A stretch of DNA of 64,000 nucleotides from Uranotaenia lowii. Taxonomy: Eukaryota > Arthropoda > Insecta > Diptera > Culicidae. Within the stretch, counting starts at the first letter, position 1. Each line of letters starts with the position of its first letter. The stretch spans positions 70,816,012 through 70,880,011 of the forward strand of contig NC_073692.1 in assembly GCF_029784155.1 (NCBI RefSeq), in the 5' to 3' direction. Both the position numbers and the translations under genes were made by a program. Shown here one piece after another: positions 1 through 10,902 of this stretch. Under the pieces are notes generated by a model, which ran no database searches, was not told the DNA's origin, and was given only the letters and a program-made list of their open reading frames with translations.

Positions 1-279
1 TATGAATTCTTCACCTGCATTTTGAGTCGGACTTCTGTATGAATAATAGAAATTTCAATCCGATCTCTTCATTTGAATTTTCTACCTGAACTTTGAATTC
101 AAATAGAAAATAAATTCAGATTCTTAAATTTTTATTAAAATTTTTAATACATGTGAATTCTGTGTGATACTTTTTCTACAAACAGTCTAATAAATAGCAA
201 CAACGACTTTTTATTTTCCATTCCAACGTTTCGGTCCTTGGAATCCTAAATAATAGTCGTTTAGTAAGACTGTTTAGTT
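1..279. other. AT-rich intergenic DNA, nothing recognised
   Basis: No open frame, tRNA-like sequence or repeat boundary is visible. The composition is AT-rich and matches other noncoding parts of the window. Confidence 0.5.
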
Positions 280-775
280 AGACGAGAAGACTTAGCCCTC
301 GCACGAAGTGTAACCTGTATATGACGCTTATTAGACCGATTGTTCTCTACGGGCACGAGACATGGATATTGCTCGAGGAGGACCTGCGTACACTCGGAGT
401 ATTCGAGCGACGAGTGTTAAGAACCATCTTTGGCGGCGTACAGGAGAACGGAGTGTGGAGGCGAAGGATGAACCACGAGCTCGCGCGACTCTACGGCGAA
501 CCCAGTATCCAGAAGGTGGTGAAAGCTGGCCGGATACGCTGGGCGGGACATGTTGCGAGAATGCCGGACGACTGTCCTGCAAAACAGGTGTTCGCTACGA
601 ATCCGGTAGGAACAAGACGAGCGGGGGCGCAACGAGCGAGGTGGTTAGACCAAGTGGAGCGTGATCTGGCGAACGTGGGGTGCCCGAGAAATTGGAGAAC
701 GGTTGCCATGGACCGAGTGAATTATAGGAATTATGTTCGTCAAGTTATGTCGTGAGACGGAATACTATGTAAATA
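280..775 (+). mobile_element. 5'-truncated LINE, 3' end of reverse transcriptase ORF
   Basis: The open frame 321-755 encodes the C-terminal end of a non-LTR retrotransposon polyprotein. Typical landmarks are RPIVLYGHETWILLEEDLRT, RRVLRTIFGG, RIRWAGHVARMPDD and RWLDQVERDL, the region after the reverse transcriptase thumb. Homology to the copy at 59576-60000 begins near 280, so the element is 5' truncated, as is usual for incomplete target-primed reverse transcription. It ends after the stop codon in an A-rich AAATAAAAAT tail near 765-795. The frame is still open, so the insertion is fairly young. The clade is not certain; the 'AGHVARMP' family is widespread in insects. Confidence 0.85.
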
Positions 776-795
776 AAAATAAATAAAAATAATAG

Positions 796-1181
796 TTAGA
801 CTGCTGACCGAAAAGGATTCTTATAATCCATTGAAGTTGACAAATCACATATGAATATTACTTCTGAATCTAACATTTGAAATTTTAATTAAAGTTCAAA
901 ATTCTGTTTTTAGTTTGATTATTTGAAAAACGTTTTCGAAATTCGAACTCTCATGGCTTTTTGACATTTAACATTTGACGGAAAAACTCAGTAGGGGCAC
1001 AACAACTGGCAACTCCATCTCATGTAAAATCATAATAGGACAAAATTGACCAATTTGTATTTAAAGCTTCTGGAAGCTTTCTTATTGTTTCTATATTAGT
1101 ACTTTCCTATATAGGCTGGTAAACGGTGGAAAATGTGCAACACGAGACCCCACAGTGGTCATATCACCTCTTAAAGCATGG
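796..1181. other. AT-rich intergenic DNA, nothing recognised
   Basis: This is spacer between the LINE tail and the left inverted repeat of the ITmD37E element. No gene signal was seen. Confidence 0.4.
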
Positions 1182-2480
1182 ATCACTACAAATCTAGACG
1201 CATTAAAACGGGTCTATCTCGGAGCTATGAAAACGAAATAAAAATGTTTTGTACTTGAAATATAGGGTTTTTATTGCACTTTAAAGGAAAAATAATAAAA
1301 AATTTATTCCGATGTTGTTTTGATGAATTTTCGAACTTTTGGTTGAGTATCACTCATTATAGTTTGAACACCCTATTCGCTGACCTCAGCGGCCATTTTG
1401 TTCCACAATCTCTTCATCTCTGTTGCTTCCCGAGTCGTCCTACCATTTTTCTCTATCTTCTGCTTGACAATTGCCCAAAATTTTTCGATAGGGCGGAATT
1501 GAGGGCAGTTGGGTGGGTTGATGTCCTTTTCGACAAAATCCACCCGTTGGCCCAATACCACTGTAGAACCTCCTAGCTGTAGTGGCAGCTTGCCAAATCT
1601 GGCGAAAACTTAACTAGTCCTTTGTGAGATCTAATGTACGAAAAAAAAAAAAGTTTTTCAGGCATTCCTCCTTGTAAATTTCGGAGTCCATGGTCTTGTT
1701 TTTCACAAAAACCGGAATTTTTCGTCCGCAGCTGCAAATACCTTGCCAGATCAAACACTTTCTTGCACACTTATCAGCAAAAACGAATTTGAAGTTGCCC
1801 GGGACATCACCATGACCAGTGCAGTGCACCACTGCAGTGGCTTAACATAATTTTTGGCCAGAAAGCTGCCCAAAATCCATCTTCACGTACGTTTCGTCAT
1901 CCATGAGGATGCATCCGTCGAACTTCGTTGGAATCTTCTTGTATAACTTGCGGGCACGTCCTTTGGCTACTAAATTCTGCTTCAATGTCCGGTTTGGTTG
2001 CTTACGATAGGATCGTATTCCTTCGCGTAGACGAATTCTGCTGACGGTGCACCGGTCGGCGTTGAATTTCTTGGCAATGTCATAGTCCGACTACCCTGTG
2101 CTTTCCTTGATCGTTCTCAACACCTTCAAATGCAGTTTCTGATTCTTAGGTCCACTATAACGCTTGGTATGAACCTGCCGATCTATAGTACGCATCTCAC
2201 GGAAACGTTTGAGAACGCTACACACGGTTGATTTGACCATTTTTAACGATTTCGCGATTTTTGAACCCGACCACGTCGGGTTTTTGACGTGGGTGTTCAA
2301 AGTTTATTTTCATCTCGCGGCTTCCATCACGTGTAACTTTTTTGAAACAAAAGGAATCGTAATGAAATTTTCAGCACTGGTAGAAGAAACATTCCTCTAC
2401 AAAGTGCTGCCAAAACATTCCAGATCCGACAACTAGGAGCACTATGGTAAAATAAATAGTGCGTCCAGATTTGTAGTGAT
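1182..2480 (-). mobile_element. Decayed Tc1/mariner element, ITmD37E type
   Basis: The element is bounded by inverted repeats reading ATCACTACAAATCTRGACGC at 1182 and, reversed, at 2480 (one mismatch). GCATG lies just outside both ends, and no intact TA duplication is left. Between them is a minus-strand transposase in pieces, with all catalytic blocks recognisable. The 1.3-kb length is normal for the superfamily. Confidence 0.85.
1373..2300 (-). pseudogene. Tc1/mariner transposase pseudogene (DD37E)
   Basis: Read on the minus strand, the N-terminus near 2300 has a helix-turn-helix (KSTVCSVLKRFREM) followed by a basic linker. The first catalytic Asp lies in CILMDDETYVKMDFGQL near 1875-1925. 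The second is in PDLASCHYS near 1585-1600. The Glu is in FRPIEKFWAIVKQK near 1470-1510. Counting through the damaged stretch leaves 37 residues between the second Asp and the Glu, the spacing that defines the mosquito ITmD37E family; the count is uncertain by about one residue because of frameshifts. Stops and frameshifts (for example a TAG right after CHYS near 1575) make it inactive. Confidence 0.8.
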
Positions 2481-2483
2481 GCA

Positions 2484-2853
2484 TGCTTTATTCACAACTC
2501 CTGTCTCTACCTCCCCGCGGTGCCGGCTGGGATGCGAGTAACCTAAGCGGAGATCGGGTACCCATCCCCGGCGGATGCTTTGGTCGCATGCAGACTGAGA
2601 ATGTGGCAGCACGCGTCTGTTCCCCAGGTCAGGGGCGGCATGCAACAACAACCGAGCGTCTGTTCTCCAGGTCAGGGGCGGCTCAAGCAGCGTCTGTCTC
2701 GCAGCGAGCGGCTGAATCTATGGAAGCGGCTCCCGCCAGCTAAGTCCAAGAAGCAGCCCCATCGCGGGATAGTGACTTTAGGCTAACAACCTACTGCTCC
2801 TGATATCTTGTATTGTTACGGAAACTGAGAGAAGAAATAACCGAATTGGAACT
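2484..2853 (+). other. Probable 5' leader of the following LINE
   Basis: This stretch is GC-richer than its surroundings and sits between the ITmD37E end and the LINE endonuclease start. It contains two copies of a block ending CCAGGTCAGGGGCGGC (near 2620-2640 and 2666-2685). No coding frame is convincing. Assigning it to the LINE 5' untranslated region is inference. Confidence 0.4.
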
Positions 2854-2871
2854 TTGGCAACGACTTTTAGC

Positions 2872-4078
2872 ATGAAAATACGGACACGAATTGGAACTTG
2901 GAACGTTTTAACCCTTGCCCAGCCAGGTAAGCTGGCTCAACTTGCTAGAGAAGCTAGCCGCCTCAAGCTAGAGATATTGGGACTGAGCGAAGTCCGTTGG
3001 CCTAACATTGAGAACACAAGACACAGTCCGGGCAAGTACTGCTTTACTCTGGCATACGAAGAGAACACGCTACTCGGGAACGAGGAGTTGGTTTCCTATT
3101 AAGCCCGCAGGCCCATGCGGCCCTCATAAGATGGGAACCGATAAACGAATGAATAATCGTAGCCAGATTCAGAACACGGGTTAGAAATCTTACAATGGTC
3201 CAGTGTTATGCGCCAACTGACGTTGCCGATTTGCAGGAGAAAGAGCAGTTTTACAGTCAATTGAACAGCGTGGTTGAGAGAATTCCGAAAGGTGACATTC
3301 AAATCCACTTAGGCGACGTTAACGCAAAGATTGGCTCCGATAATCAGGATTTTGAGTGAACATGGGGCGCCATGGCCTAGGACAGATGAGCGAAAACGGA
3401 GAGCTGTTTGTAGAATTTTGTGGCAACAACAACATGGTGATCGGTGGATCGCTCTTCCCCCATCGACCAGCACATATGGTCACTTGGGTTTCCCGAGATG
3501 GCCGAACAGAAAATCAAATTCACCACATCTGCATCAGACGAAAATGGAGAAGGACCCTTCTTGATGTCCGCAACAAACGAAGCGCAGACATTGCATCTGA
3601 CCATCACCTAGTCCTTGGCGAGATACGATTGAGAGTTGCGCGTGTCCAACGGCGCGAGGAGAAAGTCGGGTGTCGATACGACGTACGCCGGTTGGAGAAT
3701 CCAGAGGTGAAAAGGTCATACGTTGAACAGCTAGAATCCCGAGCCTCGGAGCTGCCGACAGACGGAACAGTCGAAGAACAGTGGTGTGGAATCAAGAATG
3801 CCTTTATCACGATGAGCCATGGTACTCTCGGTAAAGTTTGTGGAAGACGAAGTGAATGGATGTAGGATGAAACCTGGAGGATGATCGATGATCGGAGAAA
3901 GGCGAAAATCGGAATTGAGCAGGCATGTACCGGGTCAGTCAAAGCAGCCGCCCGCTCACGATATGCGGAGCTGGAAAAGGCAGTTAAACGAGCTTGTAGA
4001 CGAGACAAGAGAGTCTGGACAAACTCCCTAGCCGAAGAGGGAGAAAGAGCCGCCGCCATTGGAGATATTATTATATGA
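2872..4078 (+). pseudogene. LINE AP-endonuclease domain, broken
   Basis: The domain starts with RTRIGTWNVLTLAQPGKLAQ and LSEVRW (the Asn and Glu metal-site residues of exonuclease III-like LINE endonucleases). It continues in another frame near 3190-3350 with MVQCYAPTDVADLQ and HLGDVNAKIGSDN (Asp/Asn active site), then in the 3356-3865 frame with VTWVSRDGRTENQIHHI and the terminal SDHHLV (catalytic His). A basic linker follows at 3881-4078. At least two frameshifts and two stops separate the blocks. Confidence 0.85.
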
Positions 4079-5489
4079 TATTTCTCGCCGTCTTAGTGGT
4101 GCAAGGACTAATGCAAGAATGCCGCTGAAAGACCGAGCAGGTCAGCTGCTAACAGATCGAACAGATCAGCTCAAGCGTTGGACTGAGCATTTTGAACAAC
4201 TTTTCCGAATTACAAATAGCAATGGCCAACAGAACCAGCTCGAGGCGCCCACAGTAAGTCGCATTAATGGCGTCAACTCGGAAGCGCCCTCGCTGGCTGA
4301 AATAGAAGCGGCAATCAAGGACATGAAATCCAACAAAGCGCCTGGAATCGATTGCATTCCTGCTGAAATGCTCAAAGCCGACCCTGCCTTGTCAGCACAA
4401 ATGTTGCACCGTCTTTTCGCTGACATCTGGGATACTGCAACATTCCCGGCCGACTGGATGCAGGGTATCCTCGTAAAGGTCCCAAAGAAAGAAGACCTAA
4501 CAGAGTGCGGTAACTGGCGTGGCATAACTTTGATCTGTACAACCCTCAAAGTACTCTGCAAAGTGATCCTGAACAGGATCCAGGAGAAAATCGACGCTAC
4601 ACACCGACGGCAACAAGCTGGATTCCGATCCGGACGATCATGTGTGGACCACATCACAACGCTACGAATAATACTGGAACAAATCAACGAATTCCAGGAC
4701 TCTCTTCTGCTGGTGTTCGTTGATTTCGAAAAAGCATTTGACCGACTGAACCACGAAAACATCTGGGCTGCTCTTAGACGACGAGGGGTCCCAGAGAAAC
4801 TAGTCCATCTCATCGAAGCACAGTACGAGGCATTTTCGTGCAAGGTCTTGCACGACGGTGTCTTGTCCGAACCAATCCCGGTAACTGCTAGAGTGAGACA
4901 AGGATGTATTTTGTCATCGCTGCTTTTTCTCATCGTAATGGATGAGATCCTGACTGGATCGATTGACTGTAGACCAAACCGAGGATTGCCGTGGAATCCT
5001 TCAACAATGGAGCAACTGAACGACCTTGACCTGGCAGACGATATTGTTTTGCTCGCCCAAACACAACAAGATATGCAGAGCAAACTCGACGACCTCACCG
5101 AAAGCTCCAAGGCAGCAGGTCTCAAAGTGAATGTCGGAAAGACCAAGTCGAAGGAAATCAACACAGAAAATCGTTCCAATTTCGTGGTAGCTAAACAACA
5201 GGTTGAGACAGTGGAGTGCTTCCAGTATCTTGATAGCCAGATTACGCCTGATGGTGGTACCAAGAAGGACATCGAAACCCGGATCAGAAAAGCCCGATTT
5301 GCGTTTGCGAGTCTCCGAAACATCTGGCGGTCACGCCAGATCTCTCTACGAACAAAAATCCGAATCTTCAACTCAAACGTCAAATCCGTATTGCTGTACG
5401 GGTGTGAAACTTGGTGCACATATGCGGTGACGACGCGAACATTGCAAGTTTTTGTGAATCGATGCCTGCGGAACATCATCCGCGCTTAG
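4059..5489 (+). pseudogene. LINE reverse transcriptase domain (476-codon open frame)
   Basis: This is a reverse transcriptase of a non-LTR retrotransposon. Visible blocks are KAPGIDCIPAEML (RT1), NWRGITLICTTLKVL (RT2), QAGFRSGRSCVDHI (RT3), VFVDFEKAFDRL with catalytic Asp near residue 222 (RT4), VRQGCILSSLLF (RT5) and LADDIVLL with the paired catalytic Asp near residues 327-328 (RT6). The thumb follows, with FQYLDSQITPDGG. The ORF itself is intact, but the upstream endonuclease frame is broken and the C-terminal tail is cut by a TAG, so autonomous activity is unlikely. The 437-aa frame on the opposite strand is a shadow. Confidence 0.9.
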
Positions 5490-5745
5490 TTAGCTGGCAA
5501 CTGGATCTCAAACGGCAACTGGATCTCAAAACTTCATCGCCGGTGTCATCAAAAGGTGCTAGAAATCGAGATTCGGGAACGTAAGTGGAGATGGATTGGG
5601 CACATGCTGTGAAAAGATGAAAACGAGATTTGCAGAGAGGCGCTTGACTGGAATCCAGAAGGGCATCGAAGAATAGACAGGCCCAAAAGCTCGTGGCGGC
5701 GAAGTCTAGCCGCTGAAATCCGCAGGTATATAGGTAGGTATATAA

Positions 5746-5900
5746 GTATGTATGAATATTAAGAAGAAAAATAATTTCTTTTGTTGACAGTTTTTGCCGC
5801 TTTTGAAAACAAATTCCTGGTTATTTCCCGATTTTCCCGGTGTTAATTCCAATTCTCGGGTTTTTCCCGTTAATCCCGGTTCGCTGGCCACCCTGGTAGT
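5746..5900. repeat. Repeat end with CCCGGTT..GGCCACCCTG
   Basis: The sequence TTCCCGATTTTCCCGGTG and the terminal TCGCTGGCCACCCTGG (reverse CCAGGGTGGCCAGCGA) look like one end of a hAT-type element. Related CCCGG-rich pieces recur near 19790-19960, 31410-31805 and 32835-32900. No matching left end was found. Confidence 0.4.
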
Positions 5901-5904
5901 TCCT

Positions 5905-6210
5905 TTCGTTAAAAAAACCTATAGTTGAGTAATGATCTTGTAAGTAGTGGAAACCGAAATGTTTTGGTAAAAAATCACTAGAGGCTCCTCGCACCTCTCC
6001 CAACAAAATTTTTAGCAGCACTCTTTTCGGCGAAGACCATTATATTCAACAGTATACATTCATATACCTACATACAATTTATCTTATAAATTTTTTTTGA
6101 TAAAATATGCGTTTTGCATAGTTTTTTTTCACATTGATATTCTTGGGTAGAATCATCAACATAGAGACATATACATTGACGTAAAATTTCCTACTAGTGC
6201 ATAACAAAGC
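5905..6210 (+). mobile_element. Fragment of the MITE family also found at 61509-62279
   Basis: Aligned by eye, this matches about 61880-62170: shared blocks include TATAGTTGAGTA, TCCT/TCTTGTAAGTAGTG and TTTTTTTGATAAAAT. The left part is missing, cut by the repeat ending near 5900. Its right part appears at 8440-8567, so other sequence has been inserted between. Confidence 0.6.
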
Positions 6211-6886
6211 ATGTAGAGTACGATGGGGTAAAAGTAAGAGTGAGAAAAAGTACGTTACGATATTTACAAAAACTGAGAAAAAAAATTAAAAAAGGTCGTC
6301 TTATTTGTTTCTTCTAAGCTACCGACTTTCTGCAGATCCTGACAAGGTGATAACCGTAGCATTTCAATAATTCATCTAATGCTAAAAAAGATCTCATCGT
6401 TCTCTTCCAAAAAAATTGGCGATGAATATAAATTACATTTTTTCAACTTTCACAGAATCAACAAAGCTGCGCTACAAGAACCGCCGAGTGGCTTTGGAAT
6501 CAAGATGCCTCCCGGAAGTGAACATTAATCGACAGGGAAGAGATAAAACAATTTATTTGTGATAAATTAATAACAGAAACAATTGAAGAACCGATAAACC
6601 GATTTGAACAACTCATCATTACTATTGGGCTACCATTTATTCTAATTTAGATTCAAATAAAACTTAGAATAGTTTTCATCTTCACATCGCGTTGAACTCA
6701 CTAAATTTTCACGAAATTTGTAGGTGATGTTCATAAAACACCAATTCTTATTGGGGCTCGTGTACACATTGTTCTCGTATCATCTACGTGAAAATCATTG
6801 GGTTAAAAATTATGTAGTTTTCACGTAGCAACGACGTGTGGATTTTTTTGGGTGAAATGATCGTTAAATCATCTTAATCTATAATG
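6211..6886. other. AT-rich DNA, no gene seen
   Basis: No coding frame or repeat boundary is recognised between the MITE fragment and the next TIR at 6887. Confidence 0.4.
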
Positions 6887-6999
6887 TAGGGGAGATAAGG
6901 TCATAATGAGCACTCGGGGCATAGTAAGCACGCCTCTTTTCTACAGAATTACGTATTTTCTTAAATAAATTTTCATGCGGAAGAATGTCGTACTTCTTA

Positions 7000-7606
7000 T
7001 AGTATTGCCCCTGAGGCAGTATAATTACTATTAATCGGGGCACCTTGAGCGTTTTCTGCCGTAGAATCGAGCAGCGAATTCAACCTCGATGAAGCCAACT
7101 GAATTATCGAGCTACAGCTTGACTTGTGTCATTTGATGATTTGGCGTATCGGTAAGGTTTTGAAAAGATAATCAGAAGACTCGAATCCGATTCCTGGTCA
7201 AGGTGATTTTTTTCATTTACCATTCATGATCGATTGTTTTGATTGTTGCATTATACGATTAGTAGCACCATCCGCCAAACAAAGCACATACATAATGTAT
7301 GAATGTGCGTGAATTGTTTGTTTTCTACAAACAGACATACATTATTTTGTTATTGCTTTGTTTGATTAATCTACGATTCCGGAATCGAACTCAAGTCATC
7401 TGATCAACTCTCCGACACCTTACCAATAGGCCAAATAGTCGGATGAAATTAATCAAGCTGCAGCTCTATAATTCAGTTGCATTATTGAGTTTAATTCTTT
7501 CTTGGAAAAATAAAGAGTTAAAATCGCTGCTAGTTTCTACGGCAGAAAACGCTCATCGTGCCCCGATTAATAGTGCTTATACTGCCTCTCATTATCCCCC
7601 TCTACA
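7000..7606. repeat. Long inverted repeat with tRNA-like ends facing each other
   Basis: About 195-bp arms (7000-7200 and 7385-7606) are inverted copies, both containing ACTATTAATCGGGGCAC, GCGTTTTCTGCCGTAGAA and AACTGAATTAT. The inner part of each arm looks like a tRNA-derived A box (TATTGGTAAGGTG) and B box (GAGTTCGATTCCGG on the right arm read in reverse). Confidence 0.65.
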
Positions 7607-7725
7607 GTGATTGATTTTCAGCTTTCGGCAAAAATTTTTAAAATGCATTTTCAAACGATTTTATCTTGTTTTTCAAGTTTCAGCCAGTTAAGAAATAGAC
7701 TTTTTTAGGTGGCCATTATGCCCTT

Positions 7726-7970
7726 GGCCCTTATTCTGCGGGATATTTCTTTTAAATTTCTATCTCGTCACCACCTGAAAAGGTACCGACAATTGTCACC
7801 TAAAATGGTCACGCAAATGCGACGATTCTCACCCAGGGTGACTACGAGAATAGGGTAAGAACTCAGAAAGTTCATCCAAAGTGACGTTTCTCACCTAAAC
7901 CGACTGCTGGAATAGAGTGACTTGGGTGATTCGACAATCGTCACGTCACTCGAGGCGCAGAATAAGGCCG
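7726..7970. mobile_element. Short nested MITE, GGCCYTTATTCTGCG ends
   Basis: GGCCCTTATTCTGCG near 7728 is inverted at 7954-7968 (CGCAGAATAAGGCC). The interior has CACCTGAAAAGGTACC and GTGACTTGGGTGATT-like short repeats. There is no coding capacity. Confidence 0.55.
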
Positions 7971-7983
7971 CTTATCTCCCCTA

Positions 7984-8439
7984 CTCTTTGAAAAAATGAG
8001 GTAAAGTGGTTCTTAGCATTAATGATCCTATCTTAAGGAATTGGCAAACGTGTTTCAGTAATCACAGAAAAAAATAATGTTTTCATGAGAAGTGCTGATG
8101 TGTTGTAGAAAGAGGGGACACCGTCCTAAAATGATTTATCAACAATTCGAGGAAGCTTCCTCACGCTGCGGGACACGAGACTTTTCGTGGAGTTTGAATA
8201 AACCTAGAAACTCGTTAAATACCATAAAAAAAATGTTTTTTCAATTTTAAAACTAAATTTAAATACTAATGTGTTTAAAATGACCAACATGCCAAACAAC
8301 CATTATACCAAAGGCGTTATTCCGGACGGTTTTATGCTAAATGGCCTAGGAACCATTTTCACTATTGATATAAAATCTGATTATCTTCATAACTTTTTGC
8401 AGAAGAGAGATATAAAACTGAAGAATTACTGAAATGCTG
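7984..8439. other. AT-rich DNA, no gene seen
   Basis: Nothing recognisable lies between the MITE cluster and the MITE right end. Confidence 0.4.
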
Positions 8440-8567
8440 TAACAGTTGTTTTTGTCAAATAACTTCAATTTTTATTGAATAGAAACTTTGTCGGGTTTTT
8501 ATTATAGTTAACGCTGAAAAAAAACCATTCAGGCAAAAAAGGGGGACACTTCTGCTTGGAACGCCAG
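8440..8567 (+). mobile_element. Right end of MITE (TIR CTGGCGTTCCAAGC)
   Basis: This matches the right end of the 61509-62279 MITE: shared GTTAACRCTRAAAAA, CAGGCAAAAAAG and the terminal GCTTGGAACGCCAG, the reverse of CTGGCGTTCCAAGC. It completes the fragment at 5905-6210. Confidence 0.6.
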
Positions 8568-9675
8568 TGTAATGATGTTAGAAATCAAGTCATAATAAAA
8601 TTTATAAGTTTCAAAACAAAACCAATAAGTTTACACCGATGCACGATGTTCTGTTGTGCAAAGCTTGAAAGTAATATGGTAGAAATTTAGTTATCCTGTT
8701 TATAAATTACAGATTACCTTAATCATTCAAACTAAATAAAAATGGAATAAATAATCCCAGGCTTTCCCTATATTGATTCTTCCACTAAATTCTGATTTTA
8801 ACTTACGATCTTGTTCCCGAATTTCGAATGATATGACGTTTTGAGTGATAAATCATTACAGAACCCTTATTTTAATTTCAAACTATAAATGCTTAGTGTT
8901 AAATCAGATTTGAACTGTTTTTTATTGTAAGATTTTGTGTTGTGCATTTTTATTTTGAGCTTTAGTTCAATATTTTATGACCTTCGTCTCATCCATATCT
9001 GCAATCATTTTTTAAAAAGAATTTTTAATTTTTATTTCTCATACTTATTGAATATAGTTGGTTTATTCAACTCAGTATTTGTCATATGCCAGTCATGTCA
9101 CAGACCTGAAGCCGGGAAAACCACTTCATCCGGAAAAGTTGTTGTTTCTTACTGAGGAGAGTAAATTCATGTAAACGACCTTTCACCTCGGTTCCGTCCG
9201 CAGAACAGAGAGTATCATTTCATTGATCCCGAGCGACCGGAACACAGGCCATTCACCAAAGATTTCTTTCATTCGGGCAAAACTTACCACATTGTGCACC
9301 ATTGAGTGGAAAACCCGATCAGCTGTAGGGATGCAGAGATCATCGTCAAGGAAGAAAGAAAATGCTCATGACGACGATGACGATCATCATCATCACCATT
9401 CACTGCACTGGTAGCGAAACGGAAAACAATCATATTAGTGTGGGGGTGGGGAGGGTGCCGGTTTGGAAATAAATGAAAATGCATTCGGCTAAGAATCAGC
9501 AAAACCGCGTCTCAGAGAGCCCAAGATAGTACTTGTAACAGACAATCAGCGATTGCGCCATTTAGATCCGAGATCTGAAGACTGGCGGTTAGAACAAGTG
9601 ATAGTGAAAGTGTAGTTCCTATTCTAGAACGAGAGCTGATTAGTTCACATTTTTTTCGCAATTTTGCGAGAAAAA
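8568..9675. other. Upstream region of the oxidoreductase gene
   Basis: The left half is AT-rich with no signal. From about 9080 it is less AT-rich and contains a GAT/CAT-rich microsatellite (near 9368-9405). The last 200 bp before 9676 would hold the promoter and 5' UTR of the oxidoreductase. No canonical TATA box was found. The short ORFs here are not convincing. Confidence 0.35.
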
Positions 9676-10902
9676 ATGGCACCATTACGTTGGGGAATCG
9701 CTGGCGCGGGAACAATTTCGCACGATTTTGCGTGTGCCGTTTCGACGTTGCCAAAAGCCGATCATCACGTGGTAGCCGTTGCTGCTCGAGGATTGGAAAA
9801 TGCACAGAAATTTGCCGAACTTCATGGAATCAGAAATTTTCACGTCGGTTTCGAGGCACTGGCCCGGGATCCCAATGTCGGTGAGTTACTCTTACGATCA
9901 CCATCTAGTGAATTAGGCTATTTCGAATGAATTTCGATTTGAGCCTGCAAGCCATTTGAAGGTTGATTTGAACTAATTCTAGAAGTGAAAAAATTTAGTC
10001 AATTTTTTTTCATTGTGATTTATTTTCGATAGATATCGTCTACGTGGGTACGATGAACAGTCTGCGCTACGAAATCGCGCTTCAGATGCTAGACGGTGGA
10101 AAGCACGTGCTTTGCGAACGTCCTCTTTGCGTTAACGAGGGTCAATCGAAGGCTTTGCTGGAGTATGCCAGGGAACGTAAATTGTTCTGCATGGAAGGTA
10201 TTTCGTCAAGATTCTTCCCAGCTTATGGTTACATACGGAATCGCATCCGCAACGGCGATCTTGGTGATATTCGGGAGGTTAAAGTCGAACTGGGATTCCC
10301 CATCAGTAAGGTCCAACGTATCCGGATGCAGCACTTGGGCGGAGGAAGTGTGCTAGATTTGGGTCTCTACAGCAGCCAACTGGCGCTTTGGATTCTGGAA
10401 CAAAGTCCAGCGGAGATTAAGACCGAAGGAGAAATGAACGAAGAAAATGTGGACGTTCATACAAATGTTGAGCTCAAATTTCCCAGTGGTGCAACGGTGA
10501 AAATTCGAACCAGTGGAGTCGAAACACTTTCAAATACTGCCACGATTAGCGGATCAGAGGGGACTATCAAGGTAAATTTATTACAAGAATGTTTTTTTAA
10601 ATCAACTTAACTAAAACACTTTTCTGCTACAGCTTCCTGATTTCTGGTGTCCGACCGAACTGACAGATTTGGATGGGACGATTAAATTTTACACATTGCC
10701 TATGTCCAAGGTGGAGTGTATTCAGAAGAACAGCGTTGGCCTTCGGTATGAGGCTGAGGAATGCCGGCTAAGGATAGAGGCCGGTGATTTGGAATCGTCG
10801 ATTGTGAGCCATTCCGATAGTTTGGCTGTGGCGAGGGTCCAGGATACCATTCGGAAGCAGATGGGTGTTGAAATGGCTGAGGATTACATTTTTAAGCCTT
10901 GA
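9676..10902 (+). CDS. Trans-1,2-dihydrobenzene-1,2-diol dehydrogenase-like oxidoreductase (3 exons)
   Basis: The exons are 9676-9880, 10033-10571 and 10633-10902. Introns run GTGAGT..GATAG and GTAAAT..TACAG, and the joined frame gives 337 aa, close to the roughly 334 aa of mammalian DHDH. The start is the ATG at 9676, after AAAAA, with no in-frame ATG before it. The Gfo/Idh/MocA family uses NAD(P) to oxidise sugars or diols in the cytosol. The Rossmann motif WGIAGAGTISHDF is at residues 6-18. The family signature EKP reads VLCERPLCVN at residues 94-103, so the usual catalytic Lys is Arg98. The active-site Tyr is kept (LDLGLYSSQ, Tyr181). The GTxHxxH-type stretch reads GTMNSLRY, lacking His. 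The C-terminal domain (GFP near 156, SGSEGTIK near 242-248) is complete. A possible ATTAAA poly(A) signal lies at 10965-10970. The fold is certain; the substrate and activity are not. Confidence 0.93.

Larger units (their letters stand above)
2854..5745 (+). mobile_element. Nearly full-length decayed APE-type LINE
   Basis: The order is AP endonuclease, linker, reverse transcriptase, then C-terminal GRP/SWRR tail. Frameshifts and stops occur at several points (near 3100, 3357, 3863 and 5487), so it is a dead copy. After the RT stop the tail is still readable: RERKWRWIGHML, DWNPEGHRR and KSSWRRSLAAEIR up to about 5730. It ends in a TATG-rich simple stretch. An 18-bp tandem duplication around CAACTGGATCTCAAA lies near 5503-5540. 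The domain order and motifs fit RTE/CR1-like clades, but the clade is not resolved. Confidence 0.88.
6887..7983. mobile_element. MITE with GGGGAGATAAG inverted ends and TA flanks
   Basis: TAGGGGAGATAAG at 6887-6899 is mirrored by CTTATCTCCCCTA at 7971-7983. If the outer TA is the duplicated target, this is a Tc1/mariner-type non-autonomous element of about 1.1 kb. It carries at least two further inverted-repeat units inside (7000-7606 and 7726-7970). Confidence 0.65.

Noticed and set aside
2483..2743. 86-aa frame in the LINE leader
   Set aside because: No motif; it overlaps short direct repeats and shows no link to the LINE endonuclease frame.
4166..5479. 437-aa minus-strand frame
   Set aside because: It is the antisense shadow of the LINE reverse transcriptase.
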